DNA of 64,000 bases from Bacteroidales bacterium. GTDB taxonomy: Bacteria; Bacteroidota; Bacteroidia; Bacteroidales; UBA3663. The notes under the pieces were generated by a model. It had not been told where the DNA came from. It ran no database searches and was given only the letters and a program-made list of their open reading frames with translations. Positions 1-6,496 of this stretch are shown here, piece after piece. How positions within the stretch are numbered: position 1 is the stretch's first letter; the number at the start of each line of letters is the position of its first letter. The DNA lies in assembly GCA_017561935.1 (NCBI GenBank), contig JAFZBE010000034.1:1-64000 (forward strand), read 5' to 3'. The translations under genes were made by a program, and so were the position numbers.

Positions 1-1
1 G

Positions 2-76
2 CACGTGCTCCATGACGGAACGGACTACATCGACTTCAACCCCGTATGCCCGAAACCCGCCGACATCGCCGGGTGA
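2..76 (+). CDS. C-terminal fragment of an unidentified protein
   Basis: The first 76 bases hold one open frame that enters from the left edge and stops at TGA (74-76). It encodes only 24 residues, including DGTDYIDFNPVCPKP. This is too little to assign a family. It is called because it is open from the edge, has codon use like the rest of the window, and is followed by about 480 bases without a convincing gene. Confidence 0.45.
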   Translation, partial: HVLHDGTDYIDFNPVCPKPADIAG

Positions 77-106
77 CCCGCAATATACCGCCCATGGAAA
101 GGCTAC

Positions 107-114
107 TATCTTTG
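107..114 (+). promoter_or_regulatory. Promoter-like -7 box without a downstream gene
   Basis: TATCTTTG matches the Bacteroidetes TAnnTTTG box exactly. No TTTG is present at the expected upstream spacing. Only very short frames follow, for example an ATG at 171 read for eight codons. It could drive a small RNA or be a chance match. Confidence 0.25.
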
Positions 115-380
115 TGGTGGCTATCCGTCTCCTCGCGGAACGGAACCCCGTCTGCAAATTAACCGGTAACATGGGCGGCGATGAAAGCCAGTCTATAGCT
201 CCGAGCTCGAAGAGGAAAGTATCTTTTATTTTTTCACGGGTCGAACAATCCCGTGAAACCCTGATGTGCCCTTTATTTTTCGGTATGCTGTATAGGGTCT
301 CTTTTCGGGGCAATTTGTTCCTATATTATAGAGGAAAGATATATATATTTTCTTTTCGCCCCAAATTTAAGCGTACTAAA

Positions 381-410
381 AGTGTACTTTTTAATCTTTT
401 TAAGTACACT
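381..410. repeat. Inverted repeat with 9-bp arms
   Basis: The arms AGTGTACTT (381-389) and AAGTACACT (402-410) are perfect complements around a 12-base AT-rich centre. No T-run follows the right arm on the plus strand. It could be an operator or a weak hairpin. Confidence 0.4.
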
Positions 411-494
411 ATGTGAAAACAAAAGCAATTTTTCTATTATATAAGTATCTAATTTATACCGCTTTTTTATTCTCTTCTTTTCCCTTGTTTTCAT

Positions 495-502
495 TAGTTT
501 TG
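495..502 (+). promoter_or_regulatory. Promoter-like box just upstream of a terminator hairpin
   Basis: TAGTTTTG fits TAnnTTTG. A start about seven bases downstream would give a transcript of about 50 nt ending at the 521-554 hairpin and its T-run. This is the arrangement of a very short RNA. No clear -33 TTTG is present, so the call is tentative. Confidence 0.3.
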
Positions 503-520
503 TACCCGCTTGGGGTACGA

Positions 521-560
521 GAGAGAGGTTAGGAAAGATTTCCTAACCTCTCTCGTTTTT
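521..560. terminator. Strong hairpin terminator, possibly bidirectional
   Basis: A perfect 16-bp stem (521-536 with 539-554) has a tiny loop and is followed on the plus strand by GTTTTT. On the minus strand it lies just past the stop of the last gene of the 8776-559 operon. A 6-bp hairpin, GTACCC/GGGTAC (502-518), sits immediately to its left. The stem sequence resembles the repeat upstream of luxS near 47838-47855, matching at about 16 of 18 bases. Confidence 0.75.
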
Positions 561-1494
561 ATTTGAAATCCTTGAGAAGCACGCTGCCGCGCACCATCTT
601 GGCGCGTTTCTTGTAGAGCATCATGCGCTTATAGACCTCGTTAACGGGTGTGGAGCGGATTTCGTCGGAATACATGACGATGATGGAGATACTCATGATG
701 TTGATGCGCTCGATCTGACCGGCACGATTGCGGGTTTCGATGTATCCGTTCTCCAAGTCCTTTGCCTCGTAGAAGTTTGAGATACCGGCATCGAAATGAG
801 CGATGATGCGGTCGCCTATCTCCTTAACTACATTGAGGTGCTGAAGGATCATGATGAAGTCGTCGCCGCCCACATGACCCACGAAATCGGTCTCGGCGCC
901 ACATTCGCGCATCACATCGTAGAGCGTCCTGGCGAGGAAGGAGAGCACCTGGTCACCCTTGTAAAAGCCGTAGTATTCGTTGTACTCCTTGAAGTTGTCG
1001 AGGTCGATATACATCACAGCGAAATCCTTGTCGTCGGCCTTACAGTCGCGAATCTTTCTGCCGATGACATTGTTGCCAGGCAGACCTGAAAGCGCATTCA
1101 GGTTACGGTTCGAATCGATGGAATCGATGAAGTTGCTCAAATGATGTCCCAGAAGCGAAGGGTCAACATCCTTAGAGATGACACTGATGACGGGGACCAG
1201 CTTCAACACATCGTCACTCAGCTCATAGCGTTTGCCGGTAGCGACGACAATAGGTGCGATGGTGAACTTGTTGCGCACATGAAGTCCCTTCACCAACTCG
1301 GTGATGTCGGCCTTCAAGCCTTCCTCGTTGACGATGATGAGATAGTCCTCGAGAAGCAACGTCTTGTCCAACTCGTCAGTATCGGAACTTGTCCGAATAA
1401 GCTGGATGGTGGGATTAACGATGAACGCCAAACCCAGGAGATGAGTCAAATCGCCTCGGTCGTCGATGACAACGACATTCTTTTTCTTATTCAT
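559..1494 (-). CDS. GGDEF-domain protein with degenerate receiver-like N-domain (paralogue 1)
   Basis: This 311-residue soluble protein starts with a receiver-like fold. It has VVVIDD at residues 7-12, but Asn56 sits where the phosphorylated Asp would normally be (YLIIVNEEG). A GGDEF domain follows from about residue 132. Its metal Asp is D164 in YIDLDNFK. The residues that contact guanine in diguanylate cyclases are kept (N172, D181). The signature reads GGDDF (209-213), not the canonical GG[D/E]EF. Cyclic-di-GMP synthesis is possible but unproven, and another nucleotide product or a sensing role should be considered. Its ATG overlaps the MATE gene's stop by 4 bp (ATGA), which suggests translational coupling. 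It is the last gene of the operon. Confidence 0.85.
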   Translation of the reverse strand: MNKKKNVVVIDDRGDLTHLLGLAFIVNPTIQLIRTSSDTDELDKTLLLEDYLIIVNEEGLKADITELVKGLHVRNKFTIAPIVVATGKRYELSDDVLKLVPVISVISKDVDPSLLGHHLSNFIDSIDSNRNLNALSGLPGNNVIGRKIRDCKADDKDFAVMYIDLDNFKEYNEYYGFYKGDQVLSFLARTLYDVMRECGAETDFVGHVGGDDFIMILQHLNVVKEIGDRIIAHFDAGISNFYEAKDLENGYIETRNRAGQIERINIMSISIIVMYSDEIRSTPVNEVYKRMMLYKKRAKMVRGSVLLKDFK

Positions 1495-2855
1495 GATAAT
1501 CGATTAATTGTGTATCGTGCAAAAATGAAATTACAGATGCTGGCAAAGCCACGGCCCAGGACGAAGCCCCACCACATACCGACAAGGCCCAGATTGAAGA
1601 CAAAGCCCAGGAGATAGGTGGCCGACACGGCGCAGATCACCTCGTTGATTATAGTCCAGGCAAGGCTGTATGTGCCTTTACCCATGCCTAAATACATGAA
1701 GGTGGAGGGCAAGCCGAGACCCAGGAAGGGGATGCAGAAGGCCGTGATGCGAATGTAGCGGCTGATGCCATCGATGAGGGCAACGTCGTCGGACGTGAGG
1801 GCGAAGAGCTGCGAGAGCTGATGGGAAAAGAGGACCACCAGGCAGGTGATGGCAAGGCCAATGGTCACGGCATAGAGCGTGCAGTAGTTGTGTGTGCGTC
1901 GCAGATTGGCCATGTCGCCCTTCCCGTACCATGTGCCGACAATGGCGACAGAGGCAAGGCTGAGGGCCGAGACGGGCATCAGATTGAGCAGGTAGAGACG
2001 GTAACCCGACGAATAGACACTCACGCCATAATCGCCTCCCAGTGTCCGGATGAAGGAGAAGAACATGAAGCTGGCTATCGACATCATGATCAATTCGAGA
2101 GATGCAGGAATGCCTGTACTGAGGATATCGCGGGCAATCGCCTTATCCCATTCGGGATGCAGGATGCCATGCAGACGCATACGGTAGAAGGTATCGCGTT
2201 TGACGAACATCCAATAGAGCATAATGGCGGCGCTCAGACACGAGGTGACAACGGTGGAGACGGCGGCACCCGCTGCTCCCATCCCAAGAGTATAGATGAA
2301 GACGGGATCGAGACAGCCGTTGAGTATCAAGCCCAAGGAACAAGCATACATGGGGCGACGGGTGTCGCCTTCGGCACGCATAAGGCCTGCACATCCGTTC
2401 TGCATAGTGAAGCCCACCAGACCGAGGAAGAGGGGTTGTGCATAGCCGATGGCTGCCTGACGTGTGGGGCCTTCCACATCGAAATAGTTCAAGTATGGAC
2501 GCAGGACAGCCAATAGGGACACAGTGAGAATGAGGGCACCTATCAGATAGAGGACAAGGGCATGTTCGGCGGCTTTCTCGGCCAATGACTTGTCGTGGCT
2601 GCCAAGCCGGCTCACCGCACTGGTTGCACCATGAGCCAGGCCATTGGTCACGGCCGTGATGACCATCCACAAGGGCGTGATGAGTCCGATGCCCGAAATG
2701 GCTGATTCGCCCAGACCGGCAATCCAGATGCCATCGACCACGTTGTAGAGCGAGGTGATGATCATCGTTACCATGACGGGCAATGCCAATCGTGGTATTG
2801 ATGTGCGGGGATCAGCGTTGAGCAGAGCAACGTTCCTGTCACTGCGATTCGCCAT
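1491..2855 (-). CDS. MATE family efflux transporter
   Basis: This 454-residue protein has about twelve hydrophobic segments and the MATE-type N-terminal start (PRLALPVMVTMIITSLYNVVDGIWIAGLG). Two similar halves are apparent, as in the family. Such carriers usually export cationic drugs or metabolites in exchange for Na+ or H+; the substrate cannot be read from sequence. It lies between two GGDEF paralogues, 3 bp after one and overlapping the next by 4 bp. Shared expression is therefore nearly certain and a functional link is plausible. Confidence 0.93.
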   Translation of the reverse strand: MANRSDRNVALLNADPRTSIPRLALPVMVTMIITSLYNVVDGIWIAGLGESAISGIGLITPLWMVITAVTNGLAHGATSAVSRLGSHDKSLAEKAAEHALVLYLIGALILTVSLLAVLRPYLNYFDVEGPTRQAAIGYAQPLFLGLVGFTMQNGCAGLMRAEGDTRRPMYACSLGLILNGCLDPVFIYTLGMGAAGAAVSTVVTSCLSAAIMLYWMFVKRDTFYRMRLHGILHPEWDKAIARDILSTGIPASLELIMMSIASFMFFSFIRTLGGDYGVSVYSSGYRLYLLNLMPVSALSLASVAIVGTWYGKGDMANLRRTHNYCTLYAVTIGLAITCLVVLFSHQLSQLFALTSDDVALIDGISRYIRITAFCIPFLGLGLPSTFMYLGMGKGTYSLAWTIINEVICAVSATYLLGFVFNLGLVGMWWGFVLGRGFASICNFIFARYTINRLS

Positions 2856-2858
2856 ACG

Positions 2859-3791
2859 TCACAGTTTTGAAGTATCGCACAACATCACCGAGCCACTAAT
2901 CTGTTTGGCTTCGTCCTTGGCCAGCATCATCCGTTTATATACCTCGTCGGTAGTGTCGAAATGATGGGACTCGTTACTCACCATGGCTATCGAAAGGCTG
3001 ATGAGACCGAAACGGTCTTTTTCGCCCTTACGGTTGAGTACCTCGATGTATCCTCTTTCGAGATCCTCGGGTTCATAGTATTTGGAGACGTTGGTATCAA
3101 ACTGGCGAATGATTTCGTTGCCAATATCCTCGGCATAAGGATAGTCATTGAGGATGAGTACGAAATCGTCGCCGCCGATGTGGCCGATGAAATCGTTCTT
3201 CGATCCATAATGTGCGACAGCTGTGCTGAGAATTTCGGTCAGAAAGCCGATGAGCTGTCCGGCCATATACAGGCCGTAATAGTCGGTGTAGGGTTTGAAC
3301 TTATCGATGTCGATATAAACGAGCACGAACTTGTCGCCTTTCTCAATCTTGTCGCGCAACGTGGCATCGATGGCAAAATTGCCGGGCAGGTGCGACACAT
3401 CGTTGATGCTTCGATTGGCCGACAAGATATCGATGGCGTTGAGCGCCTGCTTATGAATGACATCAACATTGAGGGGCAACGGCAAAAAACCCAGTCCAGG
3501 AACCACAGAGGTGCTCATAAATTCGTAATCGGAGGAGAAGGCAAGCATCACGGGGTTCATGTAGTTGAGGAAAGCTGTGACGTAGGCCACCAGATTACGA
3601 AGATCAGCCATCAGGCCTTCGTGATTGATGTAGATGATGAAATAGTCATAGCCCAGCTTGTTACGAAGCTCATTGCGCGCCGACGAAGAACAAACCAATT
3701 CGATATTCTTGTCGTTGGCAAAAGCTTCTCGCATTGCATTGGCTACGTTGCCGGTATCGTCGATGAGCAGGATACGTTTCTTGTATTGCAT
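2859..3791 (-). CDS. GGDEF-domain protein with altered guanine-binding residues (paralogue 2)
   Basis: This 310-residue paralogue of the 559-1494 protein has the same layout: a receiver-like N-domain (LLIDD at 8-12, Asn56 instead of the phospho-Asp) and a GGDEF domain with GGDDF at 206-210. The metal Asp is kept (D161 in YIDIDKFK). At the two positions that bind guanine, the Asn is Thr169 and the Gly-Asp pair is Ala177-Gly178. GTP recognition is therefore probably lost or changed. It may be a regulatory partner of paralogue 1, for example as a heterodimer, or may bind another nucleotide. It lies 24 bp after the threonine aldolase gene and 3 bp before the MATE gene. Confidence 0.83.
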   Translation of the reverse strand: MQYKKRILLIDDTGNVANAMREAFANDKNIELVCSSSARNELRNKLGYDYFIIYINHEGLMADLRNLVAYVTAFLNYMNPVMLAFSSDYEFMSTSVVPGLGFLPLPLNVDVIHKQALNAIDILSANRSINDVSHLPGNFAIDATLRDKIEKGDKFVLVYIDIDKFKPYTDYYGLYMAGQLIGFLTEILSTAVAHYGSKNDFIGHIGGDDFVLILNDYPYAEDIGNEIIRQFDTNVSKYYEPEDLERGYIEVLNRKGEKDRFGLISLSIAMVSNESHHFDTTDEVYKRMMLAKDEAKQISGSVMLCDTSKL

Positions 3792-3815
3792 AGAAGGTGA
3801 AGGTTTAATTAGTGG

Positions 3816-4850
3816 CTAAAGTGTTGTTAACAGCGAGCAAAGGCAATCGACATCGTCGGGCGAAGTGGCCCAGCTGGTGACGAAGCGGACTGTGGTCTCA
3901 TGTTCGCCTCGTGGTCCCCAGAGTTCGAAGGACGCATGCTCGCTGAGACGGTCCATCACGTCGTTGGGGAGGATGAAGAACTGTTGATTGGTGGGAGAAT
4001 CGATGGCGACCTTGTAGCCCCGTTGCTGGAAAGCCTGGCGTATGCGTTGTGCCAAAACATTGGCATGACTCGCGATACGGGTATAAAGATCCTCGGTGAA
4101 CAACGTCCCGAACTGAATGCCGAGGAGACGGCCCTTGGCCAGCAGGGCACCATGCTGCTTGACAAGGGGGAAGAAATGCGGTAAGCGAACAGGATCGGCT
4201 GCCACCACAGCTTCGCCAAAAAGGGCTCCCACCTTGGTGCCTCCGATGTAGAACACATCACAGAGACGGGCAATGTCAGCCAAAGTAAAATCTGCTGCAT
4301 CGGAAGCCAACGCATAGCCGAGACGCGCGCCATCGAGAAAGAGCGGGATGCCATGTTTATGGCAAACAGTGCTGAGGGCTTCAAGCTCGGCGAGTGAATA
4401 GATGGTGCCATATTCGGTAGCCTGGGTGATGTAAAGCAAGCCGGGGGCAACCATGTGCTCGTAGGTGTCGTCGCGATAGAAATCGCTGACGTAACGATCC
4501 ACCTCGTCGGCACTAACCTTTCCGTCGTGACCAGGAAGAACGAGGACCTTGTGTCCACTATGCTCGATGGCTCCACTCTCATGAACGTTGATGTGCGCCG
4601 TAGTGGCTGCCATCACACCCTCATGACGACGCAGCAGAGCATCGATGACCGTGGCATTGGTCTGCGTGCCTCCTACAAGGAACTGCACAAGGGCATCGGG
4701 TGCCTGGCAAGCCTCACGGATGAGCTGGCGAGCTTCGGCACAATAATGATCGGCACCGTAGCCTACAGTGTGCTCGAGATTTGTCTCGATGAGTCGAGCC
4801 ATCACTTCGGGATGTGCGCCCGCCGTATAGTCGGAGGTGAAATAGAGCAT
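3816..4850 (-). CDS. ltaE: Low-specificity L-threonine aldolase, PLP-dependent
   Basis: This 344-residue fold-type I PLP enzyme resembles the threonine aldolase / beta-eliminating lyase family, which cleaves L-threonine (and allo-threonine) to glycine and acetaldehyde. The PLP lysine is K206 in YIGGTKVGALFGE. The PLP-contact FLDGARLG carries D173 and R176, and the N-terminus FTSDYTAGAHPEV is typical. The length is normal for the family. It follows the acyl-CoA ligase gene by 6 bp. The exact substrate range (Thr, allo-Thr or phenylserine) is inferred from the family only. Confidence 0.88.
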   Translation of the reverse strand: MLYFTSDYTAGAHPEVMARLIETNLEHTVGYGADHYCAEARQLIREACQAPDALVQFLVGGTQTNATVIDALLRRHEGVMAATTAHINVHESGAIEHSGHKVLVLPGHDGKVSADEVDRYVSDFYRDDTYEHMVAPGLLYITQATEYGTIYSLAELEALSTVCHKHGIPLFLDGARLGYALASDAADFTLADIARLCDVFYIGGTKVGALFGEAVVAADPVRLPHFFPLVKQHGALLAKGRLLGIQFGTLFTEDLYTRIASHANVLAQRIRQAFQQRGYKVAIDSPTNQQFFILPNDVMDRLSEHASFELWGPRGEHETTVRFVTSWATSPDDVDCLCSLLTTL

Positions 4851-4856
4851 GAGTAA

Positions 4857-6473
4857 TTAACTATAAAGGAAGCGCTTGATGCTCTTTTTGGGAGTCTTTT
4901 CAAATTCGTGCTCGACGAGTTCGAAGGCGTTGACCTGAGCGTATGGCGGGAAGACTGCGTTGACCTGATTGCGTCGGGAATTGAAGAACTTTAGGATATC
5001 CTCGTCGTTATGGAGTCCAGCAGAATCGGCCACTTGACGATCGGGATAAACAAGGGCGACAAGGCGATGCTCACGCTGTACCACCACACACTCGGCCACG
5101 TAAGGCATCGAGTTGACCACAGCTTCGATCTCCTCAGGATAAACGTTCTGACCGGAGGGTGAGAGCAGCATGTTCTTGATGCGTCCACGGATGAAGATGT
5201 TGCCTACCGAATCCATGACACCCATATCACCCGTGTGGAGCCAACCATCGGCATCGATGGCCTTATGGGTGGCCTCGTCGTTCTTGTAGTATCCCAACAT
5301 CACATTCATGCCACGCGTGAGGATTTCGCCAGGCACACGGGGATGACTACTGTCGATGCGCACTTCCATGCGTGGAGCAGGTTTGCCGCAAGAGTTGGGG
5401 ATGAAATCCTTCCAATCGGAATAGCCAATGATGGGCGAACACTCGGTCATGCCGTAGCCCACCGTGAATGGGAAGTCGATCTCCTTGAGCAACTGTTCAA
5501 CCTCGCTGTTGAGTCCTGCGCCACCAATGATGACCTCATAGAGCCTTCCGCCAAGTGCTTTCATTAGCCCATCGCGGAACTTGGCATTGACAGCCTTGCG
5601 CATTCCCGGAATCTTGCGCACGGCACGAATCTTGGTGGAATTGTACTCGGGCATAATACCCTTGCGAACAATCTTTTCGATGAGCATGGGCACAACGACA
5701 ATGAGGTGCGGACGAATCTCCTTGAAGGCCTTCAGGATGATGGCGGGACTGAGTGCGCGATTGATGAGCGTGACATGTATGCCCACTATGAACTCATACA
5801 TCAGCTCGAACGCCATGCCGTAAAGATGGGCGGTAGGAAGCAGTGAGAGAACCTCCATTCGGGGACACAAGTTAGGAAGGACCTCTTCGGCAAATGCCAT
5901 ATTGCTCCATAATGCACGTTGAGGGATCATCACACCCTTGGGTTCGCTGGTGGTGCCTGAAGTATAATTAATCATAAGCAATTCGTCGGCCGTCTGACGA
6001 TGATAATGGATATCGGATGGCTTCAGACCTTCGGGATAGGCGTCATGGAAGAGGTCTTCGACCATATCCTGCTGGTCGAGCAGGCAAATCCTGACATTCG
6101 GGAGCTTCTCCTCGAAGTGGAGCGGTTCGAGATTCCTGGCGATCTGCTGACCGACCAGGAGCACCTGGGCTTCGCTATGTTCGATAAGTCGGAGCACCAT
6201 CTCGGGCGTGAACTCGTTGAGCAACGGAACAGCAACGGCTCCATAAGTGAATGCAGCAAGCAGGCCGATGCACCATTCGGCACTGTTGCGGCCACAGAGT
6301 GCCACACGGAATCCAGGCTTCAGGCCAGCTGCCTGCCATGCCAAATGATAACGTGCAATACGAGTGGCAACATCACGGTAATAATAGTCCTCTCCCTCAT
6401 AATTCGATAGGGACAAGAGATTCCAATGGCTGGAAATGGATTCTTCGAGAACTTCGTTAAGTGTCTTTTTCAT
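4857..6473 (-). CDS. AMP-binding long-chain acyl-CoA ligase
   Basis: This is a 538-residue ANL-superfamily enzyme that adenylates a carboxylic acid and usually transfers it to CoA. The P-loop motif is TSGTTSEPKG (171-180). GYGMTECSP, LHTGDMG and RGRIKNMLLSPSGQNVYPEE follow in the usual order, and the A10 lysine region is TPKKSIKRFL near residues 527-536. The start is set at MKKTLNEVLEE because the 63 codons upstream read as Arg/Cys-rich sequence unlike the family. It begins 23 bp after the TamL-like gene. A fatty acid is the likeliest substrate, but short-chain or acyl-ACP chemistry cannot be excluded. Confidence 0.88.
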   Translation of the reverse strand: MKKTLNEVLEESISSHWNLLSLSNYEGEDYYYRDVATRIARYHLAWQAAGLKPGFRVALCGRNSAEWCIGLLAAFTYGAVAVPLLNEFTPEMVLRLIEHSEAQVLLVGQQIARNLEPLHFEEKLPNVRICLLDQQDMVEDLFHDAYPEGLKPSDIHYHRQTADELLMINYTSGTTSEPKGVMIPQRALWSNMAFAEEVLPNLCPRMEVLSLLPTAHLYGMAFELMYEFIVGIHVTLINRALSPAIILKAFKEIRPHLIVVVPMLIEKIVRKGIMPEYNSTKIRAVRKIPGMRKAVNAKFRDGLMKALGGRLYEVIIGGAGLNSEVEQLLKEIDFPFTVGYGMTECSPIIGYSDWKDFIPNSCGKPAPRMEVRIDSSHPRVPGEILTRGMNVMLGYYKNDEATHKAIDADGWLHTGDMGVMDSVGNIFIRGRIKNMLLSPSGQNVYPEEIEAVVNSMPYVAECVVVQREHRLVALVYPDRQVADSAGLHNDEDILKFFNSRRNQVNAVFPPYAQVNAFELVEHEFEKTPKKSIKRFLYS

Positions 6474-6496
6474 ATTTTGAATCAATAAACAATTGC

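Larger units (their letters stand above)
77..558. other. 482-bp non-coding stretch
   Basis: I see no convincing gene here. The open frame that crosses 12-416 has an atypical composition and overlaps the edge gene in another frame. The stretch contains a promoter-like TATCTTTG at 107-114 with no gene downstream, an inverted repeat at 381-410, a second promoter-like box at 495-502 and the hairpin at 521-554. The right half is strongly AT-rich. Confidence 0.6.

Noticed and set aside
12..416. Open frame of 134 codons across the left edge region
   Set aside because: It overlaps the edge gene in another frame, has no family resemblance, and its second half translates AT-rich intergenic DNA into Phe/Lys/Tyr-rich sequence.
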